A stretch of 64,000 nucleotides of DNA. Origin: RGIG3009 sp045596745. Lineage in GTDB: Bacteria > Bacillota > Clostridia > Oscillospirales > Acutalibacteraceae. Positions within the stretch are counted from its first letter, which is position 1, and the number at the start of each line of letters is the position of its first letter. Below, one piece after another: positions 15,996 through 24,087 of this stretch. Below the pieces are notes generated by a model. That model was not told where the DNA came from. It ran no database searches and was given only the letters and a program-made list of their open reading frames with translations. The stretch is from assembly GCA_045596745.1 (NCBI GenBank), contig JAZODA010000051.1, positions 4,567 to 68,566 on the forward strand. Direction: 5' to 3'. Both the position numbers and the translations under genes were made by a program.

Positions 15996-16010
15996 GAATA
16001 TGTTGTATCA

Positions 16011-16046
16011 GCAGAGAACGGTTTTGACTGTTCTCTGCTTTTTTTA
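16011..16046 (+). terminator. intrinsic terminator before spoIVA
   Basis: GCAGAGAAC (16011-16019) pairs with GTTCTCTGC (16030-16038), then a run of T. It isolates the sporulation block from upstream transcription. Confidence 0.88.
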
Positions 16047-16053
16047 TGCGCTG

Positions 16054-16082
16054 TCATAAACGGTGGAGAGAGGTCATAGAAA
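16054..16082 (+). promoter_or_regulatory. sigma-E-type promoter of spoIVA
   Basis: TCATAAA (16054-16060) fits the sigma-E -35 pattern (K-M-A-T-A-W-W) at every position. CATAGAAA (16075-16082) matches six of eight bases of the -10 pattern CATACAMT. The spacer is 14 bases, as sigma-E requires. spoIVA belongs to the sigma-E regulon in known spore formers. Confidence 0.75.
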
Positions 16083-16115
16083 TGTACAAACAATGATGTG
16101 AGCGGAGGAAGGAAC

Positions 16116-17597
16116 ATGACAGCGAGCAACAGCATATATCAGGATATCGCCACGCGGACGGGCGGCGATATTTACATCGGCGTGGTCGGGCCCGTCCGTA
16201 CCGGTAAATCCACGTTTATCAAACAGTTTATGGACACCTTGGTGTTGCCGAACATCGACAGTGAATACAGCCGCGAGCGCGCGGTGGATGAACTGCCGCA
16301 ATCCTCGGCAGGACGCACCATTATGACCACCGAACCGAAATTCATCCCCGAACAGGCGGTGGGTATCACGGTCAGCGGTACAGCGGGAATGAAAGTGCGG
16401 ATGATTGATTGTGTGGGGTACGTTGTTCCTTCGGCACTGGGGTATATCGAAGAGAACGCACCGCGTATGGTGAAAACGCCGTGGTTTGACGAAGAAGTTC
16501 CCTTTAATATGGCGGCGGAAGTGGGGACGCAAAAGGTGATTTCCGAGCATTCTACCATCGGGTTGGTTGTTACCACCGACGGCAGTATTACGGAGATTCC
16601 CCGTGAGGAATACGCCGAAGCGGAGGAGCGGGTCATCCGTGAACTGCAGGCAATTCGCAAGCCGTTTGCGGTGCTGCTCAACACGGTGTCACCGACGTCC
16701 GAGGAGACAGTGAGACTGTGCGATGAGTTGTCGGAAAAGTACGGGGTACCCGTTTGCCCCGTGAACTGTCTGGATATCGGTGAGGATGAGATTCGCTCGA
16801 TTCTGGAGACCATTTTGTTTGAGTTCCCGATTAGCCGTATCGGTTTCCGTATGCCGCCGTGGGTGATGTCGCTCGATCGCAATCACCCTGTGCGTCAGAG
16901 CGTTGTCGGCGCGGTGCGTGAAGCGGTTGACGGTATGGAAAAGATTCGAGAGTTGAATCGCCTTTCCGCATTGCCCGAGGGGTGCGAATATCTGTGCAAA
17001 GCGGCACTTTCGACGGTGGATCTTGGCAGCGGCAGCGGAATTGTGGAGCTGGGAATGACGCCGGAGCTGTTTTATCGTGTGCTCAGCGAGACCACCGGCG
17101 TTCCTGTGGCGGATGAGGGTGAGCTGATGCAGCGGATGATGGAACTTTCCGAAGTGCGTCGTAAGTACGATAAAATCAAAGGCGCACTGGAGCAGGTGGA
17201 AACCACCGGCTATGGTATTGTACTGCCGTCGCCGGAGGAAATGTCGCTGGATGAGCCGGAAATTATCAAACAGAGCGGTCGCTATGGCGTGCGTCTGCGT
17301 GCGAGCGCACCGTCTATTCACCTGATGAAAGCAAACATCACCACCGAGGTAGCACCGATTGTCGGTTCGGAACGGCAGTCGGAGGAGCTGGTCAACTATC
17401 TGCTGCGTGAATTCGAGGGCGAGCCGGGCAAAATCTGGGATTCAAACATTTTCGGTACGTCGTTGTACGGACTTGTCAACGAAGGTTTGCACAACAAGCT
17501 GCATCGTATGCCGGGTGAGGCAAGACTGAAACTCAAGGAAACGGTGGAGCGGATCATCAACGAGGGGTGCAACGGCCTGATTTGCATTATTGTGTGA
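16116..17597 (+). CDS. spoIVA: stage IV sporulation protein A
   Basis: The ATPase that polymerises into the basement layer of the spore coat on the outer forespore membrane. At 493 residues it matches the Bacillus protein (492). The P-loop is GPVRTGKST at residues 25-33, followed by TTEPKFIPEQA, MIDCVGY and TDGSITEIPREEY. The C terminus ends in CNGLICIIV, like the family. The ATG at 16116 follows GGAGGAAGG. Transcribed from a sigma-E-like promoter, with two probable sporulation genes behind it, so it is expected to be made in the mother cell after asymmetric division. Confidence 0.97.
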   Translation: MTASNSIYQDIATRTGGDIYIGVVGPVRTGKSTFIKQFMDTLVLPNIDSEYSRERAVDELPQSSAGRTIMTTEPKFIPEQAVGITVSGTAGMKVRMIDCVGYVVPSALGYIEENAPRMVKTPWFDEEVPFNMAAEVGTQKVISEHSTIGLVVTTDGSITEIPREEYAEAEERVIRELQAIRKPFAVLLNTVSPTSEETVRLCDELSEKYGVPVCPVNCLDIGEDEIRSILETILFEFPISRIGFRMPPWVMSLDRNHPVRQSVVGAVREAVDGMEKIRELNRLSALPEGCEYLCKAALSTVDLGSGSGIVELGMTPELFYRVLSETTGVPVADEGELMQRMMELSEVRRKYDKIKGALEQVETTGYGIVLPSPEEMSLDEPEIIKQSGRYGVRLRASAPSIHLMKANITTEVAPIVGSERQSEELVNYLLREFEGEPGKIWDSNIFGTSLYGLVNEGLHNKLHRMPGEARLKLKETVERIINEGCNGLICIIV

Positions 17598-17618
17598 TTT
17601 TTGAAAAGGGGTTTTGAT

Positions 17619-18305
17619 ATGAAAGGACAACGCCGCGAACGGACACAAGCAGTGCGGGAGCACGCAGGGCTATCGCTTCTGGCGGTGCAAAGTACGGTGT
17701 GCGGCGTTGTCCTTCTTATCGCCTTGCTGCTGCGTTTGGCAGGCGGAGAAACATGGGATCAATTGCGCGAACTGTTACACCGTCATATGACGGCGGACGG
17801 CATCGGCGAGATGGTGTCGGAACAACTATCGGAAGACGGTGTCGGTGGGCGAGACGTGACGATTGGGGGCGCTGTATCGGTGTCGGTATTGTCGGTTGAG
17901 TTATCCGCCGAAGCCGCACCGCTGAGTGAGGGAGTTGTCACCTCGCCGTTCGGATACCGTATCGACCCGTTGGACGGCGGGACAGGCTATCACACGGGGG
18001 TGGACATCGCGGCGGCGGAGAATACGCCGCTCTTTGCGGTTTGCGACGGTACGATAACAGCGGCAACGCGTGACAGCGATTACGGCAACTATGTGACACT
18101 CACCACCGAAGCAGGCGTTTCGGTGACATATGCCCATTGCTCGAAGTTGGTTGGTTGTTTGGGGGCGACAGTCCGTGCCGGAGAGGTTGTTGCTTATGTC
18201 GGGAACACAGGGCGCTCTACCGGCCCTCACGTCCATATCAGCGTACAAAAAGACGGCGCGTTTTACGACCCAAAGCCGCTGATACCGGAGGCGTTTTATG
18301 CTTGA
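17619..18305 (+). CDS. M23/LytM-domain membrane protein (SpoIVFA/SpoIIQ-like)
   Basis: A 228-residue protein with a basic cytoplasmic start, one membrane helix near residues 24-42 (VQSTVCGVVLLIALLL), a linker, and a C-terminal LytM domain from about residue 110. The domain keeps the zinc ligands of an active M23 endopeptidase (HTGVD and GPHVHIS). The next gene is an M50 protease, which is the order of spoIVFA-spoIVFB in Bacillus, where SpoIVFA holds the protease in check; SpoIVFA LytM domains are normally degenerate, while SpoIIQ of Clostridia keeps the ligands. Hence either name could fit; the neighbour favours SpoIVFA. AAAAGGGG precedes the ATG at 17619. Confidence 0.75.
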   Translation: MKGQRRERTQAVREHAGLSLLAVQSTVCGVVLLIALLLRLAGGETWDQLRELLHRHMTADGIGEMVSEQLSEDGVGGRDVTIGGAVSVSVLSVELSAEAAPLSEGVVTSPFGYRIDPLDGGTGYHTGVDIAAAENTPLFAVCDGTITAATRDSDYGNYVTLTTEAGVSVTYAHCSKLVGCLGATVRAGEVVAYVGNTGRSTGPHVHISVQKDGAFYDPKPLIPEAFYA

Positions 18306-18885
18306 ATGGATGTGTCTGGGGATTCGCTTTCGGTTGAGCTTGTGGTTTCCTGCTTCGGTGATACTGATGCTGTCGGCGGACCGAAGCGGCGTTACGCTGC
18401 TGTGCCTGCTGGCGTCCGTGTCACACGAGTTGGGGCATTTTCTGATGATGGTGTTGCTTCGTGATACACCCGAAACCATCACACTTGGGATTTTCGGTAT
18501 GCGTGTGGAACGCCGCCAAACGCAGACTGTCGGGTATGCCACCCTCAGCGCCGTGTCGCTGGCAGGACCGCTTGTTAACGTGGGATGTTGTGTGCTTTTA
18601 CAAGTAACGGGAGCGTCGGTCGCCGCGCTGATACACGGCGTGCTGGCGTTTTTTCAGTTGCTGCCGATTGCATCACTGGACGGTGGGGAGGCACTGTACG
18701 CGGCGTTGTGTTGTCGCCATACGGAACAAAACGCCGAGCGGACGGTAACGGTCTGCTCGGTGATTACGCTTATACCGCTTGCGGTACTCAGTGTGGCACT
18801 TCTTTTGTCGCAGCAGCACAATTTCACCCTGTTAATTTTGGTGGTCTACCTGATTTTGCGGATGTTTTTGCACCGTGGGCATTGA
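18298..18885 (+). CDS. M50 intramembrane metalloprotease (SpoIVFB-like)
   Basis: A 195-residue multi-pass protein with the zinc motif HELGH at residues 43-47 and the third ligand in LDGG (D128). In Bacillus the homologue cleaves pro-sigma-K in the outer forespore membrane. The usual Asn before the proline of the N-x-x-P-x-x-x-L-D-G-G motif is Gln here (Q120, P123). The ATG at 18298 overlaps the end of the M23 gene and follows GGAGG. The placement behind spoIVA and the M23 gene suggests a mother-cell, sigma-E-dependent unit. Substrate identity is inferred, not shown. Confidence 0.82.
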   Translation: MLEWMCLGIRFRLSLWFPASVILMLSADRSGVTLLCLLASVSHELGHFLMMVLLRDTPETITLGIFGMRVERRQTQTVGYATLSAVSLAGPLVNVGCCVLLQVTGASVAALIHGVLAFFQLLPIASLDGGEALYAALCCRHTEQNAERTVTVCSVITLIPLAVLSVALLLSQQHNFTLLILVVYLILRMFLHRGH

Positions 18886-18910
18886 AAAACGGCGGCGGAT
18901 GTCGTATACT
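18882..18910 (+). promoter_or_regulatory. sigma-A promoter before the TIGR03960 gene
   Basis: TTGAAA (18882-18887) and TATACT (18905-18910), spacer 17; the -35 overlaps the stop codon of the M50 gene. Confidence 0.65.
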
Positions 18911-18944
18911 GATAGAAATGGTGTGACCCACCAAGGAGGTTTCT

Positions 18945-20786
18945 ATGGCGCTTACGTTGGACGAGCTGTTTGAACGCGTACAAAAGCCGGCACGATATAC
19001 CGGCGGCGAGCTGAACAGCGTGGTAAAAGATAAGGACCGTGTGAATGTGCGGTTTGCTTTTTGTTTTCCCGATCTGTATGAAGTCGGTATGTCCCATCTG
19101 GGCATGAAGATTTTGTACGGTCTTAAAAATGCTGTAGAGGATTTCTGGTGTGAGCGTGTGTTTGCACCGGATACCGATATGGAAACGCTGATGCGTGAAA
19201 ACGGTATTCCGCTGTTTGCGCTGGAAAGCCGTGACCCCATCCGCGACTTCGACTTCGTGGGCTTCACGCTGCAGTACGAGATGTGCTATACCACCATTTT
19301 GAATATGCTGGATCTCGCAGGAATACCGCTTCGTGCCGATGAGCGCGGCAACGATTCGCCGTTGGTAGTCGCGGGTGGCCCGTGTGCTTGCAACCCCGAA
19401 CCTATTGCGGATTTCTTTGATATCTTCATTCTCGGTGAGGGCGAAGAGGTCAATCTGGAACTGATGTCGCTGTACCGTGAGCACAAGCTGCGCGGCTACG
19501 ATAAGCAGGCGTTTTTGAAAGAGGCGGCACAGATTGAGGGTGTGTATGTTCCTGCGTTTTATACGGTGTCTTATGCCGAGGATGGTCGTGTGACCGCCAT
19601 TACACCGGACGAGGGCATTCCTGCTACGGTGCGCAAGCGCGTCATCCGCGATATGGATACGGCGTACTATCCCGAATCGTTTGTTGTGCCGTTTATCGAC
19701 ATTGTCCACGACCGCGCGATGACCGAAATTTTCCGTGGTTGCATCCGCGGTTGCCGTTTCTGCCAGGCGGGCTTTATCTATCGCCCTGTGCGTGAAAAGT
19801 CGGTGGATACCATCGACCGTCAAAGCCGTTGCCTGTGCGAAACCAGTGGATACGAGGAGTTCTCGTTGTCCTCGCTTTCCACCAGTGATTATACCCATCT
19901 GGAAGAACTGCTGACGAAGCTGCTTTCGTGGGCGGAGGAGTGCCATACCAACATTTCGGTACCCTCGCTGCGTGTGGACGGCTTCTCGGAAGAGCTTGCC
20001 AACCGCCTGAATGTGTTGCGCCGCAACGGTCTTACCTTTGCGCCCGAAGCGGGTACGCAGCGTCTGCGTGATACCATCAACAAGAATCTGACCGAAGAGG
20101 AAATCCTCGAAACGGCGCGCCGTGCGTTTAACGGCGGCTGGACGTCGGTCAAACTGTATTTTATGATGGGTCTTCCCACCGAAACCGAGGAGGATATCGT
20201 CGGTATCGCATCGCTCGGTCAGAAGATTGTCAACTGCTTCTACTACAACCCCAACAAGCCGAAGGGCAAGGGCGTTACGGTGTCGGTGAGCGTTTCCTGT
20301 TTTGTGCCGAAGCCGTTTACGCCGTTCCAGTGGGAACCGCAGGATAGTCTGGAACAGCTGGAGCAAAAGCAGCGCCTGTTGCGTGATTCGGTGACCACCA
20401 AGAAGATTTCGCTCAGCTGGCACGATGCCAAGACCAGCTATCTGGAAGCGGTACTCGCGCGCGGTGACCGTCGTCTCGGCGCTGTGCTGGAGGAGGCGTT
20501 CCGCCGCGGCTTTAATCTGGACGCTTGGTCCGAACATTTTGATTTCGATACGTGGATGGACATCTTCCGTTCGCAGGGACTTGATCCCGATTTTTACGCC
20601 TGCCGTCGTCGTGGGGAAGAGGAGATTTTCCCCTGGGACCACATCGATGTCGGCGTAAGCAAGGCGTTCTTGCTGGCGGAAAACCGCCGTGCCCACGCGG
20701 GCGAAACAACGCCGCACTGCCGTCAGGAATGCTCGCATTGCGGTGCAGCCTGCTTCAAGGGAGGTGTCTGCGTTGAACGACGTTAA
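18945..20786 (+). CDS. TIGR03960 family radical SAM protein with B12-binding-like domain
   Basis: A 613-residue protein. The N-terminal ~200 residues resemble a B12-binding fold (FVGFTLQYEMCYTTILNML, GGPCACNPEPIADFFD), and the radical SAM core has the cluster motif CIRGCRFCQAG near residue 268 with FAPEAGTQRLRD and YFMMGLPTETEED downstream. The C terminus has two cysteine pairs (CRQECSHCG). The family is found with TIGR03936 across Clostridia, usually near rplU or rng; its substrate is unknown. The start follows CAAGGAGG at about 18932-18939. The next gene overlaps it by 14 bases. Confidence 0.9.
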   Translation: MALTLDELFERVQKPARYTGGELNSVVKDKDRVNVRFAFCFPDLYEVGMSHLGMKILYGLKNAVEDFWCERVFAPDTDMETLMRENGIPLFALESRDPIRDFDFVGFTLQYEMCYTTILNMLDLAGIPLRADERGNDSPLVVAGGPCACNPEPIADFFDIFILGEGEEVNLELMSLYREHKLRGYDKQAFLKEAAQIEGVYVPAFYTVSYAEDGRVTAITPDEGIPATVRKRVIRDMDTAYYPESFVVPFIDIVHDRAMTEIFRGCIRGCRFCQAGFIYRPVREKSVDTIDRQSRCLCETSGYEEFSLSSLSTSDYTHLEELLTKLLSWAEECHTNISVPSLRVDGFSEELANRLNVLRRNGLTFAPEAGTQRLRDTINKNLTEEEILETARRAFNGGWTSVKLYFMMGLPTETEEDIVGIASLGQKIVNCFYYNPNKPKGKGVTVSVSVSCFVPKPFTPFQWEPQDSLEQLEQKQRLLRDSVTTKKISLSWHDAKTSYLEAVLARGDRRLGAVLEEAFRRGFNLDAWSEHFDFDTWMDIFRSQGLDPDFYACRRRGEEEIFPWDHIDVGVSKAFLLAENRRAHAGETTPHCRQECSHCGAACFKGGVCVERR

Positions 20787-21438
20787 GGATTTTACCACGG
20801 TACGTATTTTCTTTTCCAAAACGGGGCGCGCCCGTTACATTTCGCACCTTGACCTCAATCGCACCATGACGCGTGCGGTTCGCCGCGCGGGATTGCCGAT
20901 TTGGTATACCGAGGGCTTTAACAAGCATCCGTATCTCACGTTTGCCGCTCCGCTGTCGCTCGGCTTCGAGGGAGAGCGCGAGACGATGGATCTCCGTCTG
21001 GAGCAGGAAATGCCGATGGAGGAACTGGTGAAACGGCTGGATGCTGTGATGCCGGAGGGATTGCACATTTTGTCTGCGGCACCTGCTGCCAAAAAAGCGG
21101 GCGAAGTGGATCGCGCGGTGTATCGCATCAAAATAAACTGCCCCGAAACGGCGGTGCAGACGCTGCTTCAGCGCGAGTCGGTACCGGTGCAGAAGCGCAC
21201 CAAGAAAAAAGAGCTGGTTACAGTGGAACTGCGCCCCGTACTGGAGGCGGCAGAAAGCAAGGTGGCTGCTTGCGAGTACGGAACGTGCCTCGAAGTGACG
21301 CTGCCGATTAACAGTGAGTTGTCGGTGAATCCGTCTCTGATTATCGGTGCTTTGCGCGAGCAGGAGCAGATGCCGGAATTGTCCGCGCAGGTGCGTCGCT
21401 TGCGTGTGTTGGCGCGTGACGGAAGCGAGTTCGCATAA
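20773..21438 (+). CDS. TIGR03936 family radical SAM-associated protein
   Basis: A 221-residue protein of a family (DUF2344) that accompanies TIGR03960 proteins. It opens TTVRIFFSKTGRARYISHLDLNRTM, followed by PIWYTEGFNKHPYLTFAAPLSLGFEGE, both signatures of the family. The TTG at 20773 was chosen because GGGAGGTG lies seven bases before it, inside the upstream gene; frames reaching further up would overlap that gene extensively. Function unknown, perhaps linked to RNA modification or processing, judged only from the usual neighbours in other genomes. Confidence 0.85.
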   Translation: MNDVKDFTTVRIFFSKTGRARYISHLDLNRTMTRAVRRAGLPIWYTEGFNKHPYLTFAAPLSLGFEGERETMDLRLEQEMPMEELVKRLDAVMPEGLHILSAAPAAKKAGEVDRAVYRIKINCPETAVQTLLQRESVPVQKRTKKKELVTVELRPVLEAAESKVAACEYGTCLEVTLPINSELSVNPSLIIGALREQEQMPELSAQVRRLRVLARDGSEFA

Positions 21439-21462
21439 TTTTTCGGTTTTGAAAAAAAGTGC

Positions 21463-21491
21463 TTGCTTTTTCGAGAAAGGCGTAGTATAAT
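21463..21491 (+). promoter_or_regulatory. strong sigma-A promoter of rplS
   Basis: TTGCTT (21463-21468) and TATAAT (21486-21491) with a 17-base spacer. The predicted transcript start near 21498 gives a leader of about 143 bases. Confidence 0.8.
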
Positions 21492-21497
21492 ATCGCA

Positions 21498-21634
21498 GTA
21501 TGAATGTCCGTTCCACCTTCATCCGGGTGGGATGGGGATGAGTGCCGAGCGAAAGCGAGACATGAAAGCGGGTATTCCTCTGCCGACGGCAACAGCCGGT
21601 TCTGGGCATGAATGTCTGAAATTAAAAGGAGGAT
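21498..21634 (+). ncRNA. structured rplS leader, probable L19 autoregulatory element
   Basis: The leader has several complementary segments: CCACC (21513-21517) with GGTGG (21526-21530), and TGCCGACGGCA around 21581. ATGAATGTC occurs twice (21500-21508 and 21608-21616), and AGACAT (21558-21563) can pair with either copy, six bases with the second and five with the first. Clostridia and Bacilli are known to carry L19 leaders that bind the ribosomal protein. I infer this from position and pairing; no covariance search was run. Confidence 0.45.
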
Positions 21635-21640
21635 TTTTCC

Positions 21641-21985
21641 ATGGATGCTTTGAAACTCATCGCCTCTGATAGCATGAAAGAGGCAGCTCCCAAGTTTGCG
21701 ATCGGTGATACCATCCGCGTGGACGTTAAGATCCGCGAAGGTGACCGTGAGCGTATTCAGGCCTTTGAGGGCACTGTTATCGCCAAGAAGGGTTCCGGCG
21801 TTGCCGAGACCTTCACCGTCCGCCGTGTTTCCTACGGTGTCGGTGTTGAGCGTGTGTTCCCGCTGCATTCCCCCAACGTTGCCGCTGTTTCCATCGTGCG
21901 TCACGGTAAGGTTCGCAGAAGCAAGCTGTACTACCTGCGTGATCGCGTTGGTAAGGCTGCCAAGGTCAAGGAACTCATTAAATAA
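21641..21985 (+). CDS. rplS: 50S ribosomal protein L19
   Basis: A 114-residue ribosomal protein at the 30S-50S interface. FAIGDTIRVDVKIREGDRERIQAFEGTVIAKKGSG and the C-terminal VGKAAKVKE segments are characteristic; VRRSKLYYLRDR is the usual basic end. The ATG at 21641 follows AAAAGGAGGA. It is monocistronic by appearance, with its own strong promoter, a long leader and a terminator, which fits feedback control of translation or elongation by L19. Confidence 0.97.
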   Translation: MDALKLIASDSMKEAAPKFAIGDTIRVDVKIREGDRERIQAFEGTVIAKKGSGVAETFTVRRVSYGVGVERVFPLHSPNVAAVSIVRHGKVRRSKLYYLRDRVGKAAKVKELIK

Positions 21986-21994
21986 GGCGAAAGG

Positions 21995-22026
21995 GGAGAA
22001 AATCGGTCGGTTTTCTCCTCTTTTTC
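21995..22026 (+). terminator. intrinsic terminator after rplS
   Basis: GGAGAAAA (21995-22002) pairs with TTTTCTCC (22011-22018), followed by a T run. Confidence 0.8.
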
Positions 22027-22053
22027 TATTCCGGTGAAAGGGGGCGCGGTACC

Positions 22054-22635
22054 GTGGCTCACTATCGTCATAACACTTTGCGTGATATGGTGGAAGAACA
22101 GCTTCCCCTTATTAAGAAACGGACGCGCCGTTCGTTGCCGGGTGTGTATTACTGTCTTACTGCATTGTGCGCGGTGATTGTGATACTGGTGATATTCAGT
22201 GTGCTGTTCCGTCCTTGCTCGGTGCAGGGTGTATCGATGGCACCGACGTTGCAGGATGGCGACCAGCTGCTGTTGTCCAATCTGGATTATACGCCGACCC
22301 GTGGTGATATTGTGGCTGTACGCCGCGATAACGGCACGCCGCTTGTCAAGCGCGTGATTGCCGTCGCCGGGGATATGGTGCATATCGATGGCGAAAGCGG
22401 CAAGGTATACTTGAACGGTGAAGTGCTGAATGAACCGTACGTCAAAGGTGTTACGTTCCCGATGCATATGACCCAACCGATTGTTGTGCCGGAGGGCGAA
22501 CTGTTTATTTTAGGCGATAACCGTGAGAATTCCCACGACAGTCGTTATGCCGATATCAGCACGGTAGCGGTGGAGGACGTGATGGGTAAGGTTGTGTGGC
22601 GGTTCTATCCGCTGTCGCAATTTGGCGGTATGTAA
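22054..22635 (+). CDS. lepB: signal peptidase I (first copy)
   Basis: Removes signal peptides from secreted proteins at the outer face of the membrane. The 193-residue protein has one N-terminal membrane helix (residues about 32-54), the serine box VQGVSMAPTLQDGDQ, the lysine box DNGTPLVKRVIAV, and the closing boxes LFILGDNRENSHDSR. It starts at a GTG with AGGGGG ten bases before. A second paralogue (23539-24087) lies one gene further on. Confidence 0.95.
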   Translation: MAHYRHNTLRDMVEEQLPLIKKRTRRSLPGVYYCLTALCAVIVILVIFSVLFRPCSVQGVSMAPTLQDGDQLLLSNLDYTPTRGDIVAVRRDNGTPLVKRVIAVAGDMVHIDGESGKVYLNGEVLNEPYVKGVTFPMHMTQPIVVPEGELFILGDNRENSHDSRYADISTVAVEDVMGKVVWRFYPLSQFGGM

Positions 22636-22647
22636 GGAGTGTGTCGT

Positions 22648-23511
22648 ATGGAACAACAGCATATTCAGTGGTTTCCGGGCCATATGACACGGACGCGGCG
22701 TCGTATTATTGACCGCCTGCCGTTGGTGGATTTGGTGGCAGAGGTGATTGATGCCCGTATTCCTGTCAGCAGCCGAAACCCCGATATTGACAGTATTGTT
22801 GCGGGAAAACCGCGACTGATTGTTCTTAACAAGTCGGATATCGCCGATGACAGCGCAACCAAAGCGTGGCTTTCTCATTTTTCTGCGAAAGGCATCCCGG
22901 CGATTGCGGTGGATTGCAAAAGCGGACAAGGTGTGCAGCGTTTTGTGCCGCTGGTTCGCGAGATACTTAAGGAACGCATTGCCGCCTGGGAACAGCGCGG
23001 TATGAGCAACCGTGCGCTCCGCGTGATGGTGGTGGGCATTCCCAACTGTGGAAAGTCCTCGTTTATCAATCGTCTGACCCGTGGCGGCAAGGCGAAAGCC
23101 GAGGATCGCCCCGGCGTAACGCGGGATCAGCAATGGTTTGTGATTGAAGGTGGCGCACAGCTGCTGGACACCCCCGGTGTGTTGTGGCCGAAATTCGAGG
23201 ATCAGACGGTGGCACAGCGACTGGCATATACCGGTGCTATCCGTGATGAAATCCTCGACAGCGAAGAACTGGCCTGCGGACTGCTGGAGATTTTGCATCA
23301 GCAGTACGAACCGATGCTGCGCGAGCGGTACAAGCTGACGGGTGAACTCCCGGAGGATAGCTATGACCTGCTTGAGCTTATCGGCCGCAAGCGCGGTATG
23401 CTGGTTTCCGGCGGCGAGGTCAATACCGAGCGTGCCGCCATTATGCTGCTGGACGAGTTTCGCGGCGGCAAACTTGGCAGAATCACACTGGAACGTCCGG
23501 TGAAAGAATAA
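22648..23511 (+). CDS. ylqF: ribosome biogenesis GTPase YlqF/RbgA
   Basis: A circularly permuted GTPase that helps the late assembly of the 50S subunit. The motif order is permuted as expected: NKSD (G4) near residue 60 comes before the P-loop GIPNCGKSSFINRL near residue 128 and DTPG (G3). It opens QWFPGHMTR, the family signature. The 287-residue length is normal. The ATG at 22648 is preferred because AAGGAG sits at 22634-22639. The rplS, lepB, ylqF, rnhB, yraN order is conserved in Firmicutes. Confidence 0.95.
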   Translation: MEQQHIQWFPGHMTRTRRRIIDRLPLVDLVAEVIDARIPVSSRNPDIDSIVAGKPRLIVLNKSDIADDSATKAWLSHFSAKGIPAIAVDCKSGQGVQRFVPLVREILKERIAAWEQRGMSNRALRVMVVGIPNCGKSSFINRLTRGGKAKAEDRPGVTRDQQWFVIEGGAQLLDTPGVLWPKFEDQTVAQRLAYTGAIRDEILDSEELACGLLEILHQQYEPMLRERYKLTGELPEDSYDLLELIGRKRGMLVSGGEVNTERAAIMLLDEFRGGKLGRITLERPVKE

Positions 23512-23538
23512 CACATCGATGGAAAGGTGGGCGACCGT

Positions 23539-24087
23539 ATGGAGGCGACACCCGAAAAGAAAACATCTCTGATACCCTCTGTGTTTGAGTGGGCGCAGGT
23601 GCTCAGCATCGCTCTGGTGATTATCGCTTGCGTGTATACGTTTTTGGGGCGAATGATAGACGTAAAGGGACACTCGATGGAAAACACGCTGACCCATGGT
23701 GAGCGACTGATTCTTTCGAGTGCTTCGTATACGCCGCAACGCGGCGACATTGTCGTTATCACCCGCGGCGAGGAGCAGGATCCGCTGATTAAGCGGGTAA
23801 TCGGCCTTCCCGGAGATACCATACGTATTGACGGCGTAAGCGGTGAAGTATACCTGAACGGCGAAGTGCTGTCCGAGTCGTATATTACGGGAAAAACCGC
23901 CACAGAACTGATGACCGGACCGGTCACGGTTGGTGAGGGAGAACTGTTTGTTATGGGTGACAACCGCGCTCCCGGTTGCTCACTGGACAGCCGCTCGATT
24001 GGCTGTGTGTTGCAATCTAACGTGGTAGGCAAAGTGGTGTATCGTTTGATGCCGCTCCAGCAGATGGGAGGCTTATACGATGACTAA
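23539..24087 (+). CDS. lepB: signal peptidase I (second copy)
   Basis: A 182-residue signal peptidase with one N-terminal helix (VLSIALVIIACVYTFLG), the serine box VKGHSMENTLTHGE, the lysine box DPLIKRVIGLPGDT, and LFVMGDNRAPGCSLDSR. It keeps all catalytic residues. It differs widely from the first copy outside the boxes, so this is an old duplication and the two may prefer different substrates. GGAAAGGTGG precedes the ATG at 23539. It overlaps rnhB by eight bases. Confidence 0.93.
   Translation: MEATPEKKTSLIPSVFEWAQVLSIALVIIACVYTFLGRMIDVKGHSMENTLTHGERLILSSASYTPQRGDIVVITRGEEQDPLIKRVIGLPGDTIRIDGVSGEVYLNGEVLSESYITGKTATELMTGPVTVGEGELFVMGDNRAPGCSLDSRSIGCVLQSNVVGKVVYRLMPLQQMGGLYDD

Noticed and set aside
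18846..20819. 657-codon frame opposite the TIGR03960 gene
   Set aside because: Antisense shadow; the plus strand encodes a clear radical SAM protein.
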